Part shown: in pieces, positions 1 to 12,750 of the stretch
Layout: every line of letters starts with the position of its first letter
Position numbering within the stretch: position 1 is the first letter of the stretch
Assembly (NCBI RefSeq): GCF_004337985.1
Contig: NC_043743.1
Location: 2,332,909 to 2,396,908 of the forward strand
Reading direction: 5' to 3'
Length of the DNA: 64,000 nt
Origin: Pyricularia pennisetigena
Lineage: Eukaryota; Ascomycota; Sordariomycetes; Magnaporthales; Pyriculariaceae
Made by a program: the position numbers and the translations under genes
The notes under the pieces: generated by a model
The model's input: the letters and a program-made list of their open reading frames with translations, nothing else
What the model was told of the DNA's origin: nothing
The model's database searches: none

Positions 1-1572
1 CTCCCGCCTCTTCGCATAGATGCCTTCGTTGCAGAGCATCTGGGCAAGTCCTCGCCTCTGTTGCGGTCACTGCTCGACCTCGACCAGGCTTTTCACACCA
101 AGGATGCAGCCAGGGTCAACCGCCTTGGGATCACTAGGCACATCGTCCGAGCACTACACGTATGGGCCAAGAGGCTGATCGACGCAGGCGAGCTAGATAA
201 GCTCGAGGGCATTTTCCTAAGACAGCCATTTGGAACCAAGCTCATTTTTGAGAACCTGGATTTGAACGTAGCCAACATCAGAATAAGTGTCGACCCGAAT
301 CACGACCTCGAGCTACGACTGCTTTCAGTTGGGGACCTTGCCGCTATGTGGAACATGCCAGTGGATAACTTTCCGCCGTCTAAGGACATCACCGATCTGG
401 AGTTTGTCACACAGCTTCATGACAGCGTATGCGTTGTGCGTTCTCACGGGGACGTCGGGATGGACATTAATGGTGAGGATAAGGGCGAGGGTGAACAGCT
501 CATCCTCAAAGCCCTATCAAGCTCGAACCGTTATCTGTACCACGAGCTCAAGATTTTGTTGACTATGCCTCCGCATCCAAATATCATGTCGAGGCCCATA
601 CATATCATCACCAAACAATGCAATTTTGGCAACAAAAAGGGCATCATTGGCTTCACACTGTTTTACCATCGGACAAGCTCGATCCGCGATCTGATACCTT
701 GGATGCGCATTCACAACAAGCTCAAAGTACAGGACCAGATCAAATGGGCTATACAACTTACGTCTGCCCTGATTCATATCCGTGAAATGGGAAAGACGTA
801 CTATCCGGACTTGCGCCTCGACAATGTCGTTCTCTCGGAAGAAGGCGATGCCGTCATGGTTGACTTCGAGCAACGTGGCGTGTGGTGCGAATTTGGGTCC
901 CCCGAAGTTAACAATATTGAATTCTTGCGAATTCTTGCGTGTGACGATCCGTCTGAATTCACAGGATCAGATGCTGAGCCGACGATTGGTGAAGAGCTGC
1001 GCGTTGGCTACTCGGAGCTTTTAAAGCGACTGGTCCCTAACTGGGAGGAGTTGTACTTCAGCAGCGACTACAACAATCCATCGCAGGGCTATAATATAGC
1101 CTGGAAGGCATTGACACCGGCTCAGCAGGAAGCTGCCGAGGTGTACATGCTTGGGAGAGTGCTATGGTGTCTGTTTGAAGGGCAAGCGGCTCCTAAGCGC
1201 GGAGCAGTGTGGCAGTCTTACCGCCGGGAGACAGATATCGAGTTTCCAAACTACAGCGAGCGCATGCCCGCGGCGATGCGTTCTCTCATTGACCGATGCA
1301 CGGCAGGCAGACGGCAAGCCTGGAGTGATCAGGTCTCGCGGGTTCGCAGTCGCGTCGTGCTTAAGAGCGGCGAGGTCGTTTCCACCGCCGAGTTACGCCG
1401 ACTGGCCAAGGATTGGTGGACGCGAGAGCTGCAAGAGAACGGGCTATACCTGGATGCACAGGGCCGCGGCGCCGATTTGGACAAACTGAAGAGAATCGAC
1501 GCTTCGGCACAGCGACCGAGGTTGAGGGAGGTTCTGGCAGAGCTCAAGCAGTTTGAAGCGTCTTGGAAGTGA
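1..1572 (+). CDS. Protein kinase-like protein, 5' end outside the window
   Basis: The frame is open from base 1 and in frame with 61-1572, so the gene begins upstream; the codon at 61 is TTG, not a real start. At least 523 residues are visible. A kinase fold is suggested in order by a lysine in LILKAL, a helix-C-like glutamate in YHELKILL, a catalytic-loop-like YPDLRLDNVV that keeps the Asp and Asn of HRDxxxxN, and MVDFEQRG where the DFG motif should be. The Asp that binds magnesium is kept but the Gly is Glu. The C-terminal 130 residues are charged and helical. The substrate and pathway are unknown. It may be an active atypical kinase or a pseudokinase; similar single-copy kinase-like proteins are common in plant-associated ascomycetes. 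Stop is TGA at 1570-1572. Confidence 0.75.
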   Translation, partial: LPPLRIDAFVAEHLGKSSPLLRSLLDLDQAFHTKDAARVNRLGITRHIVRALHVWAKRLIDAGELDKLEGIFLRQPFGTKLIFENLDLNVANIRISVDPNHDLELRLLSVGDLAAMWNMPVDNFPPSKDITDLEFVTQLHDSVCVVRSHGDVGMDINGEDKGEGEQLILKALSSSNRYLYHELKILLTMPPHPNIMSRPIHIITKQCNFGNKKGIIGFTLFYHRTSSIRDLIPWMRIHNKLKVQDQIKWAIQLTSALIHIREMGKTYYPDLRLDNVVLSEEGDAVMVDFEQRGVWCEFGSPEVNNIEFLRILACDDPSEFTGSDAEPTIGEELRVGYSELLKRLVPNWEELYFSSDYNNPSQGYNIAWKALTPAQQEAAEVYMLGRVLWCLFEGQAAPKRGAVWQSYRRETDIEFPNYSERMPAAMRSLIDRCTAGRRQAWSDQVSRVRSRVVLKSGEVVSTAELRRLAKDWWTRELQENGLYLDAQGRGADLDKLKRIDASAQRPRLREVLAELKQFEASWK

Positions 1573-2420
1573 CGCCAACGTTGGAGAACATGACATACGT
1601 TGTAGAATGTATCATCCTGCTTTGCAATTTGCTTAGGTGGGCAGAGTTTCAGCATCTGCACCACCTTAATTTTTCTGCTTCTGTTGGTTTCTTCTAATTT
1701 TATTTGGAGTTTTGGTGCTTTGAGCCTGTCTCGTTTTTATATCTTACAAGCTGTGTACCGTGTAGACGGGCTTATGGAAACCCACGGTCCCTGGCACACA
1801 AGTAAACAATGGTTATAGTTAATTCGATTTGGGATCAATTTGCAACTTGAGATCAACCTACGTCGTCGCAGTTATATATATACCTAATAGATAAGGTGGT
1901 CAACCTAGATAAAACACGGCTTCGTCATTGTCAGTCATAACTTTGTGCCTCTGTGGGATTGAACTCCATCAATGATGAACCGCTAAGCAGATGCAGACGT
2001 ACCTGGCATCATTTCGCGATGCTAACTTAGATCTAACAAAACTGAAGGTTGTACGGACGCAGTGATTGGGCGCTTGTTCTGTAAATTTCTAGAAGACAAG
2101 ACCAACGATGAAGCCCCCCACTACCTTGCAAATTCGTTTATGGGAAGATCGGACTCAATGAGGTTATTCGTTGAGAATATGGGGCAGCTCCGACGAATAA
2201 AATCGGAGCTTGAATGAAGGCACGAACCCCGCCATCGTCACAACTCGTACTGAGGTACGTCAGTTGCAAAGGTAGCGGATATCAAATTGTAAATTTGCAC
2301 GTGCTAAGATACTCGACCGGTAATATCTCAACCAACTATCAAAAGCTTTGAACGCCGGCGACTCCTTTGCAAAACTTCGACTTCTGTTCGGGGGGGAAAA
2401 AAAAAAGAAGAAACACCAAA
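1573..2420. other. Intergenic, kinase-like 3' end to RPE promoter
   Basis: AT-rich sequence carrying the 3' UTR of the kinase-like gene and the promoter/leader of the epimerase gene. I see no exon, tRNA or repeat in it. A purine-rich A tract (2397-2414) lies just ahead of the epimerase start codon. Confidence 0.5.
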
Positions 2421-3326
2421 ATGGCCCCCCAGGCAATCATCGCACCGTCCATCCTGTCTGCCGACTTTGGCAATCTGGGCGAGGAATGCTCCAAGACCAT
2501 CAGGCAAGGTGCCGATTGGCTTCATGTTGACATTATGTGAGCGAGCTACCTCGGATTCAGAAAAAAAAAAAAAAAGAAGAAACCCAGGAGGGGAGATCAC
2601 ACAACCCCCCACCCCCAACATCACTCCGGCCGCTCGCTAACATGACAACCCAAAACTCTTGTTTGCCCGCGCCCCAACCTCTCCAGGGATGGCCACTTTG
2701 TGCCCAACATCACCTTTGGCCCGCCCGTGGTGGCCAAGATCCGGGGCCACGTCGACAGGCCTGAGGCGGCGCACGGCAAGGGCACGTTTGACTGCCACAT
2801 GATGATCGCGGAGCCCAAGAAGTGGGTCAAGGAGTTCAAGGCGGCCGGGTGCGACCTGTACTGCTTCCACTACGAGGCTGCCTTTAGCAGCGCGGCCGAG
2901 GAGCCGTCGGGCAAGACGGACGCCCGGACGAGCCCGCGCGAGCTGGTCCGCTACATCCACGACCAGGGCCTGCTGGCCGGCGTCGCCATCAAGCCCGCCA
3001 CGCCGGCCGACGTGCTGTACGAGCTGCTCGACTCGCCCGACGCCGCCGACCGTCCCGACATGGTGCTCGTCATGACGGTCGAGCCCGGCTTCGGCGGCCA
3101 GAAGTTCATGGCCAGCGAGCTGCCCAAGGTCCAGGCTTTGCGTCAGAGGTACCCTGAGCTCAACATCGAAGTCGACGGCGGTCTGGGCCCCGGCACGATC
3201 GACCAGGCTGCCGATGCGGGCGCCAACGTCATCGTCGCTGGCAGTGCCGTCTTTGGGGCCAAGGACCCGGCAGAGGTCATCCAGGTCCTGAGGGAGTCAG
3301 TGCAGAAGCGCGCTGGAAAGATCTGA
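2421..3326 (+). CDS. RPE1: Ribulose-phosphate 3-epimerase, two exons
   Basis: Converts D-ribulose 5-phosphate to D-xylulose 5-phosphate in the non-oxidative pentose phosphate pathway, in the cytosol. Exons 2421-2536 and 2687-3326 give 251 residues, about 25 longer than the usual ~225. The intron (2537-2686, GTGAGC to CCAG) splits the ATG codon inside HVDIMDGHFVPN, and the join restores this family signature exactly. Other hallmarks are APSILSADF near the N terminus, the metal-ligand histidines in HVDIMDG and [16 protein letters not shown], and EVDGG near the phosphate site. An insert ([13 protein letters not shown]) follows the segment FHYEAAF and is likely lineage specific. The intron holds a run of about 17 A. 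Start chosen as the first ATG giving [12 protein letters not shown], the normal family N terminus. Confidence 0.97.
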
Positions 3327-5665
3327 GGGGAGGGGAAGGGAGGTCCTTGAAAGTCTGGCATGGGGGGGCAGGAGTGTGCACGGCTGGTGTGAGGATGGGG
3401 GTCAGTTGTGCATGATATTCAATGGTGGTGTGTGTCCGGTCGCATGGCTAGGCGATAGTCTGTAGAAGCAGGCTGATCATTGGCTCTCTAGTAACAGGAG
3501 AAGCCACCGAAGATATCACGGGATCAATATAAAACATTGCTGACACCTGATATCAAGAAGGGAAGAAGCAGGGCGTGTAAGTCACTGATGGTTCAAGTGC
3601 CTTGTCAAAGCTAAGGGCAGGTGTGGCCTATACTAAGACTCCGCGTGTCTAGTTATCTACTCGGCCAATGCTTCTAGGCAGCAGAGCAGCTCCCACGAAC
3701 CGTGTCTTGTGTCTTTCTTTTATGGATGAAGGATCACGCCTGATCAGTCGCATAGTATATCGGCCTATGTCCCGGTGCTCACCAAGTATCAACATGACCT
3801 GTGCTGTTGATGCTAAGATCTTGTCAAGTCTCACCATTTGAACCGTACAAAGAATCCTCATAGGGCATTCGAGCTAAATACATCCGACAGCGGAAACCTT
3901 GGACGCAAACTAGGAGACAGCTTCGCAGGGCCAGTATTCCTGGTATGCCCAAGTGATCAATGGTTGCCCAAACGTCACATTGATATTTCATTCCGAAGCC
4001 ATTTATGCCATAGCATAGAAGGTACCAACAAGTCACAATAAGCCTACCCTTTAGTTTCCCCCTCTCATGGACTGAGCGGTGCCAGAGAAAGGTCATCCAA
4101 ACTTGACAGGACGTTATCATCCGTAGACTGAGACGCTGTGTTGGGAGGCAGGGGTGTGGTGGGTGTCACTTCACAACGGGTTACCTAGACTGGGAACTGT
4201 AGACAGAAACACAATCCCCCCACGTTCCTTCTATCTCGAGGCGAAGACCAACCGAGTCTTGGAGGGCCTGATAGAAGAACAATGGCTGGATCCTGTGAAA
4301 TTTCATCTCTGCCAAGGGCCAGGGATGAATCAAATTGGGCGAGTGGAAGCTTATCACGCGAAACAAAGCCTTCTTTCTGTATAAGGTAGTGTTTGATACC
4401 AAGTATAGCCGGGGGTTAGCCGATCCCAGTTGGTTGGACATGTGGTCCTTCCATTTTCTGTCTCTTTTTGCTCAAGACGGCATTGGCGACAGAGAAAAAA
4501 GCTAGTGCATGCAGGACCAGGCAATAGGCATATTGTTAAGCGCGGGATTTGGTTAATAATAGCCCAGTTGGTATCAGATATATGACCCAATGGACAAAGA
4601 AAGAAATAGGAAGAAAAACCTTAATAGAACACACGTTTCCCCCCTCGCTTCTAATCACTTTGCAACCAGTTAATATTGTTGCATTCGGGAGTAAACCTTG
4701 TGACGATGCTCGTGGAAGAAGCTAAAACATCCAAGACGGGCATGGTGATGGGGAAGGAGTAAGGAAAAAATAATAATAATAATAATAATAAAAGACAACA
4801 AACCCTAAGCCCCTCCTGGTTTCTTGTGGCTGCCGTCGGGGCAGAAAGTGGGCTGGGGGAGATTTTCCCCCTTTCGAGTCAAGGAAACCAGGCCAAAAAA
4901 AAAAAGCGGCGTCATCATTTTCAGACTGTTAACTTCTTTATTATCTTTGACTTTCCCATTAAAGGCAGGCCGACAGGGCAGACAGGGCAAGGGGTAGAAA
5001 ACTTTTTTTTTTATCACTTACAAACTACGCAACGACCCGCACGAGGGGAAAAAATTAAGGAGACCGGCATCCGGTTCGGAGAGGCATGAATCTACCATGT
5101 ACATTACTACTGGTATCGGCATATGGGGAAAGGAGACGCGACAAGTCGCGCATTTTCCGGAGGAGCTTGCCATAATGCGTTAGCGCTTTCCGAGTAGCGG
5201 CCGCAAACACAAGGTTCTTCCCCGACGTTGGTGCCAACAACCACACATACATACACAAGTATGCAAGCCCATCGAAATCACGCACTATACAAATTCCCCG
5301 TCCTAGAGATGTAATTTTTCTTCTCATATTTTACTCTCCGAACACTGCACCTTTGAACCGATTGGACCGATTGGACCGCGGCAAACTGTTGCGCGCTACC
5401 AGATGAAAAAGAAAATAGTTCCTCAACGGTAACGACCAAAGGTCCGCGTCGGAGGAATGAGGCTCATTGGAGAAAAAAGAATGGGCTGATCTTTCACACG
5501 CCAACACTTTGGCGCTACTGCACAAGGGCGCGCGGCGCTGGGCGCGCTGGAAGAAAGCAACGTTTCGAAGAAAGCACACTTGGCGAGGGCAATTCTAGGC
5601 CTGCGCCCTGCAGGACTGGGTGGAGAAAGTTACTGTAGCAGTACATGTTCTGAGATTTGAAAATG

Positions 5666-5699
<34 letters not shown>
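5666..5699. repeat. A34 homopolymer
   Basis: An uninterrupted run of 34 A on the plus strand inside the gene-poor block. Such runs are length-polymorphic and error-prone in assemblies. No target-site duplication or coding remnant is visible next to it that would mark it as the tail of a retroposon. Confidence 0.9.
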
Positions 5700-5701
<2 letters not shown>

Positions 5702-8060
5702 ATTTCCGACCGGACAGCAAGAGAAACGCTGACTAAAATTGACAAACGAAGTTTTCCCCATGTCGTGGCGTGGGGGGAAAACCTTGGTGTGGTCTTCTTT
5801 CCCATGTCGTGCTGAATCAAAAGCCAAGGAAAAAGTGCTTGGTAGGCGTATCTTAATTCGTCTGTCAATGCTTATGAAAGTACATGGTAGCATGGCCGCG
5901 AGTTAGGCGAGAGTTGTTTTTTTGTTTTGCTGGAGTGCTCCTTATGACATACTAAGATAACTACCGAACAACTGGGGTGGTTGAAGTCAATTTTATTTAT
6001 TTCTTACCCTTATTTATTTTTCGCCGTCTGTTCATTGCTATACGTTGCATTGTGGCAGTGTCGCAAAGTGTCTGATAATATGACAAGGAAATATAGCATG
6101 GGCAGCTAGCTGTCTGTACATAGTATATTGTAATTACTGTAATATGTGCGTGGTTGGAAAAGACGATGTCATAACGCCAAGCCCGTACGCGAGCAGAAAC
6201 CACCCCTACAATAACAGGGACAGTCAAATAAACAGGACCCTCGGGGAGGGGTGGAGGTTCATGCCTTGACGAGTTGCACAGAGATTTATGGACATGTATG
6301 CAGGGCAGTAAACAAGCCCGATGTTCTGAGAAGGCCAGGTGGTTGACTCAAGAAGTCTCCGACGTAACACGCATCCGTTCGTATTTGTCCCAGGGCTCTG
6401 GATACTCGCGCAAGCGACCTGCGGCTTGGTGGGTTGAGGATGCTTGTCTACGCCGCGAATAGAGAACAGGAGATGCGAAGGATTTGGCTGGGTTGACAGA
6501 CGAAGTTTCGTGTCGATTAGTGTTTGCTTGGCTTCATTGGATGTCAGGAATCCAGTGACTAGGTCGGCATGGTATGGCATAAGCCTCGCCGACCAGCTAA
6601 CCTAGACCACCTAGCTGTCATTTACAGACTCCTTACTTTTTAGAACAAACCGCGTAAATCATGTGTGGCAGGAGGCTGTGCTATAGTGCCAACTGTAATA
6701 TGTATACCGGATACCCATGACACTCACTGATAGGTAAATCAACCGAATTACCCGACTGGTGCGAACCGCCCGCAAGAGCTGCCATCACGATGCTTTTCCC
6801 CAGGGGACAAGCTTGCATGGAGTAGATTGCCTCCTGTAAACTGTAAATCACATCACATCCTCCCCGCCAACGAATAGTCGCGGTTCTTTTGTTTTTTGTT
6901 TTCATCCGTAGGTAATTTTTTTTTGGTCCCCACTCCAATTGTCTGTGTCAAAAAGAGCGTTGGCACTATGTGGTATTTGGGCTCAAGTGGAGTTCGGGAC
7001 CTGCATTTCGTTGCCCGGACCAAATTCCTCCGTGGTGCCATTCAAACCACCGGGGAAAGCACCCGTTTGCTAGCTCAACCCGCTTCGCCGACTCGACCCT
7101 GCCAATCCCCCCCACTCAGCCCGCAGGTGCTGCCCGCCTTTTCACTTTCTTCAGCTCCTTTGGGATGGTGAACTGTAATGAAATCCTGCATGGCATAGGA
7201 TCGGGCTCTAGCTTCTTTAGGGATGAAATGGACACCCGGCCTTTGAATCACCTACCTATCTCTCTTGGCTTGCCAGAATCTAACAGCAAGGCTGAGTGGA
7301 TGTAACTAGAAGGGTAAATGGGTGCGGCCACACAATTGAAAGTGGTATGGGGACCGAAGCGATGACGACAGTTTGGTATGGGTCGGACCGAAAGGGGGAA
7401 GGGGAAACCGAGTGCGAAAGATAGTAAAAATGAAAAGAGACAAAAACAAGGGCCTCGGTCTCCATTCTGGGATTGGTCCAATTGCGAAATGTGTTGCATC
7501 CAGAGGAGTCGTCTCCAGAGGAGTCTTCGGGTCACGCAAGGCCGAACATGGGGAATTCTTTTTTTTTTTTTTTTTTTTGTCCAGTGGTCGGCCGATCATT
7601 CTAGAACAAGTCTTCGTTACTACCCTACCTTGCCTCTTGCTGCCTGGTCTCAGTCGGTGTCTCCCACCAACCCAACAAGGATCTTTGATCTCTGAAGCAC
7701 GCAAAAAGACTGCCTGAGCGAATCTCGGTTGAAATCCCCATGTTAATTGTCACTGTTATCACACACCGGAAGTCGAGGCCAAGAAAGAACCCCTGGCTTG
7801 GTATCGTGCCGTCTTTTGTGATGACATGCGGGCGATGTGACTTGATGTTGCGCGATATTATGCCACCGATGAAGGTGCAAGAAAGAGGGCAAATTTTTGC
7901 TGCATCAAGGGGCCGGGCGACTCGAACAAAGTTGATCACCGCGCCTTTGGCGAAGATCGCTACGAACACCTTGAACGCCCTACCGTGCACAGACACTACC
8001 GCGGGGTTTTCGGAGATCAAAAGAGGAACGTTATCATGATCCTAGCACGGCAAAACAAAC

Positions 8061-8073
8061 TAGACTAGACTAG
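8061..8073. repeat. TAGAC short tandem repeat
   Basis: Two full TAGAC units plus TAG. The same pentamer recurs as a longer array at 25053-25080, so the motif is not unique in the window. Confidence 0.7.
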
Positions 8074-9075
8074 AGGATCATTTAGGATTAACGAAAGAGT
8101 GCATAAAAAAAAAGACCCTCTTTCATCACAAAATTAAGGTGCATACACTGGTGCGACGTGAAACCGGAAAGGCTGGATGGGCAAACATGAGAAGACAAAA
8201 GAAATGCACAACAAACTCCGCTGTACTCAATCCGGGTGGCAGCGGCAGGATCCGACGTCTGTCGCGATCTATCCAGCGAGACTAATACGTGTGTTACCTG
8301 CGCCGCGGAGCCGCGTTCCTCCAGTCTAAGGTACAGCAAAAATGACGACGATATTAACTGCCTGGGCTATAGTTTTAAAAGCAGGGGGAAAAGGTCAGGT
8401 TTGGCTGGGGGCGGGGGCAAGAAGTGGTGTGGTGGTTCTACGGGATCGAAATGTCTCGGGAGCACGTTGCAGACGGCGCGCGGCAGTATGCGAAGGTCAG
8501 ATCACCAGGCTTACATGACACCTTAGGTACCTAGCAAAGGGTCGCGCGAAGTGTCTTGTGTGGTTGGATGAGGCGGGGAACGCACCAAACTTTTCTGTCG
8601 TCCCAGCAGTTTAGCAAGCCATGGGATGGTTTTGTAGGGGAAGCGGCCCGGGGAAAGGAACGCCACGTTGCGGCCACCAGCTAAGGGAATTAACAAAGAA
8701 AATTATTGGGGTGGGTGGTGATGGTGGCTAGGGAGATATTTGGTTGACACTGATTGTAGTTCGGTCCTCAACGTCGGAGCATCGCTTGGCTTGTTGGCGC
8801 TGATGCTTTCACTCGCTACCAAATGGTACGGCGATAAGTGCAGTCGGTCTATTTGTTATCATACAAATCATACCTAACATTAACCCGTATAAATTAATAG
8901 ACCAACAGCTCTCTGGGCACGCGGTCGGTATTGTTGGTTCAATGCAACCTCGGGCTGGAATTTGAATCGGTCACATTTTTCAGCGGTCCAGGTTTACCGC
9001 AGGTTCGGCAAGGAAACTCGGAAAGAAGCGGTGGCGACTGATTAGTTATACTAGTTGGATAGTATAGGTCAGGTA

Positions 9076-9120
9076 CAGTAGTACTGCAGCCTAGAACGTG
9101 ACTGTCGTACAGTACTACTT
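9076..9120. repeat. Small inverted repeat
   Basis: The decamers AGTAGTACTG and CAGTACTACT are exact reverse complements separated by roughly 25 bp. Each arm is itself partly palindromic. It may form a hairpin in RNA or DNA, but the stem is short and no gene lies beside it, so function is not implied. Confidence 0.5.
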
Positions 9121-12100
9121 GTCGTGCGCAAGAATCTTGGCCTCCACTTGCGTTAAATTTCTGTACGTTGGTATGATCGGAAACAGATCGTGTTGAGCAA
9201 AAACATTAGACACTCGAACACGTTTTGCGTGATGCTGTCGGGCTTGTCTTGTCAATCAATATCTATCCCACCAGGTCAAGCCCTCAAGCGATAATCATCA
9301 TCCACAGCGATCTAGCAGGGGAGAAACAGGGGCGAAGCAGGGAAGTGCATGTTTACTAGTTACGCGAGACACGGGTAAGGTTTCCCCGAGAGACGCGAGC
9401 AAAAAAAAAAAAAAAAAAAAAAATCGGTAGACCATGCCGCACTGTCACGACGTAAAAAGGCAAAGGCGGATAGGGGAGAGGTAAAGAGAAGTTGCGTACT
9501 GTAAGGAAACGCCAAACTGGAGCCGGCGGAGCGACAGCCCGTCCCGCCTTGGGCGGCGAATGAGGGGAATAACGGTACGTGAAAAATGTGCCTCAGCTCA
9601 GGCGCGGCACCCCACTGCCATAGAACCCTGCATGCATCGTACTCTTTAGGCGGGCTTAGGCGAGGACTATGCTCATTGCTGCACACGCGATCATCATCTT
9701 GGGCTCAGTATCTTCAATAAAATTCTACTGTTTGGTATTGGTGAATATGGTATTATTTGCTCATGTGGATGTGATTGCCGTCCCAAAATAGTCAACTATG
9801 GACGAGATTGGCCAATATGGGACGAAAGTGACAGGCGTTGTCCAGCCGAGGACACGCCAATCATTTTCGCCATGCAACCATACTCAGGGATATTGAATCA
9901 AGCAATGCACAAAGCATTACCAATTACAGTGCCTTGTTGTTTAGTGTTAGGTCTCCAGCTTCTTTATTCCAGCACAGACCAGTAGCGTTAAATATGGGGT
10001 GTCTTGATCGTCGGCCAAGCATGGAAAGCAAGGGCTCTGCTTGTTCCAAGTCGATGATAGGGCGTTGGATGTGCTTGGATCAATATGACGCCGCTGGCAT
10101 CGAGAGGAGGAACGGAATCATGAAGGCAAGAGATCATATTAAATTGACTTGGCACGTCAGATCGGCGCGGTAAGATACACCACATTAAGTCGACAGGAGA
10201 AAAAAATATTAAATAAAATTTACACAACGACTGGCGCATAAGCAATGTTGAAGACGGGCTACGAGTACCAAGAAGGGTACATACGACCGAGTAAAGTTTT
10301 TGAACTTGACGACGACCCAAAGCATCAATATCTCTGAGTGCTACGTAGCGCAGTAAATGCAACACTGAAAATACATCTGAGACAAATTTGATCATCTTGT
10401 CTGCATGCATGGCAAACATGTCAAGTTAGCAACCATTTTAGCTGAAAAAAAAGACACAAAATTAAAATCGACATCCCTTGTCCTTTCTTTGTAGGTGCAT
10501 TGTAGGAATGTGACGCAATCTGTACTGTACTGCCAGGCCATCCAATATCTGCAACACTCAGCCGTCCCCAAGTGGATAGAATAAATTAGCACGGTTATTT
10601 GTTTTGGACCCGAAATTTCGCGAGCTGCTATTGGGGAGCTCGGGTTCATTGTTGGTGTCCTGGTTGGTGATATTTATTTCGCTCAAAATACCAAGACGGC
10701 TCAGAGCACGAATACCTACCTACAAATAGAGGAACTGCATAGAACTCGAGCTAGCTACGAATCCAGTCTGGATCGATCCATCAGAATTCACCAGACCCAT
10801 GAAATAACAACCATGGTACAACAAATTCCCAGAGCAACCAAAATGATAATTACTGGACGGGCCCCTTTGTACCCAACCTCACACCAATCCAAAACAACGC
10901 CATACTGTACTGTACATTGGCATAATGGAACCAAGGTTATGCTGCCGTTTCTGCGACCATCCCTGGCATTTGCAGGCATCCATTTTTATTTGGCCATTTA
11001 TTTGTGTGGAAAAGAACACATGTAGAGGAGAGTGATTGTTGAAGAATTAAAAACAGACATAAAGGAAAAAAAACATGGGATTATGATCACCTGCAAGTTT
11101 TGGATAAAATACAAAGAGTCAGTTGTATACTCGTCGATATCGGATGAAATTTCTACATCTTTGAAGTCATTTTGGAACTTGATGGAGCTTAGCAGAAAAG
11201 AAGCAAAACTCGATGGTGACTGGTCCACTAGTGACAGTATGAGGACTTTAGTAACACAAAGTCATCACCCAATCTTTTCTCACTCGCCTCCTCAAGAAAA
11301 AAGAAAAAAAAAACATTTCTTCAGTTTGGGTGTCTTCCAGTGGTTGGGAACCCCTGAATCCCCCAGCCCATCTTTCTGAAAACCCCTGTTGGACTTCACC
11401 AAGCACCTGGGTGTGGTGGGCACCGGGTTAATGACCCCTGTACGCCGCTGGACCAATGAACGACGTGCAAACGCAACTCCCGTGTCTTTGCCACTACCCA
11501 CTTTGGAAGGAGGGAAGGAGGGAGGGACTACTACTCAAGGAAGAAAGAAATTTACAACGACCCCTCTGCAGAAAGTCGAGCAACTGACAGCAATAACGGC
11601 AGTGACAGCTGACAGCAGAGAATAAATGCTTATGAGCTAGAGCAAAGAAGAAAAGGCCTATCGGCCGGCTCCAGTTCCAAACGAACCTGATTCCCTACCG
11701 GCAAAATGACAGAATGGTGTTGGACTATGAATATATGAAGCGTCTCAAAAACGACAAACACAAATCAGTAATATATTCGCTCTTCCACCCAGATACGAAA
11801 GTCGAACACATCAGCCCTGGCATGCCGAGCAACGCAATCCCTTGCTGTCAGGGTCCCGACCAATGGAGCTTACCGATCTGGGGCTCCACCACGCATGCTG
11901 CACCTCTGCTTGGTTCTTGTTCCTCACAGTGGTTCGAGATGCTGACACCCCCTGCTGGCCTAGGCTTGGGATTACCCTCATCGCCTCCACCGAGCCAGAT
12001 TCCTGGTCCTCCCCAGTGTGCACTCTGCTTGACTGACCAGATCCCTCATTACCCATGATAACCTACATATCTCGTCCGTCTCCCTCATATGGCCCACCAG

Positions 12101-12750
12101 CCTCGAGAACCCGGAGCATTCTTGAATCGCTCTCTATGCTTCCCCGTCCGATGTCGTCTGTCCTTCTTTCTGGCTTACATCGCGCGCGGATCAACAAAAG
12201 GTCCCCGTCATAATCCCCACTGACTTTTTGGATCTTGAGGCTGGGGCCCTTGGGTAGTCAGTCACTGGTCATACAGAACCACAACACTCTTTTTTTACAT
12301 ACGAACATATCCCCAAAAATACATACCCGCTGTCGGGGCTTGTTCTTGATCGTTCCTCTTTTGGATCTGACGACGCGGCCAGGTGATCGGATTAGCTCGG
12401 GCAGTGCCCGCTGCTCTAAGGCCTCCCAGTGTTGTACAACAACCCGCGATCCGACTCTGTCCCACCCGGGAACGACTACGGCTTCTAAAAGTCGGCTGGT
12501 CCGAGTTGCCACCTACGCTTGCGACCAGCAGTCAGGGATCTTACCTGCTAAGTCCTTTCGAGCAGTTCAGCTGGACTACATCAGAGAGACCAAATATACA
12601 CATTCATATCTGTACACACGATATCGAAAGTGACGGGCGCATTGTACAACTGAAGTCGCCCCGTGGAAGCAACGTTGGGCCTTGCCATTTTCTTCTTCTT
12701 CTTCTTATTCAACAGCACAAAAGAAGGCAGAAAATCAAACTTCAATCACA

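Larger units (their letters stand above)
3327..12750. other. Gene-poor 9.4 kb block
   Basis: No open frame here has recognisable protein motifs, consistent codon use, or splice partners that give a convincing protein. Short opposed ORFs of 60-140 codons overlap each other on both strands, as expected of noncoding DNA. The block contains long homopolymers (A34 at 5666-5699, T20 at 7559-7578, A23 at 9401-9423), a TAGAC repeat (8061-8073), a small inverted repeat near 9076-9120, and the epimerase 3' UTR at its left. The right end (about 11.7-12.75 kb) is pyrimidine-rich and is probably the receptor gene's promoter and leader. It could hold noncoding RNAs or decayed elements that I cannot identify by eye. 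Confidence 0.55.

Noticed and set aside
5666..9423. Poly-A and poly-T tracts as tails of retroposons
   Set aside because: No upstream reverse-transcriptase remnant, gene copy or target-site duplication seen.
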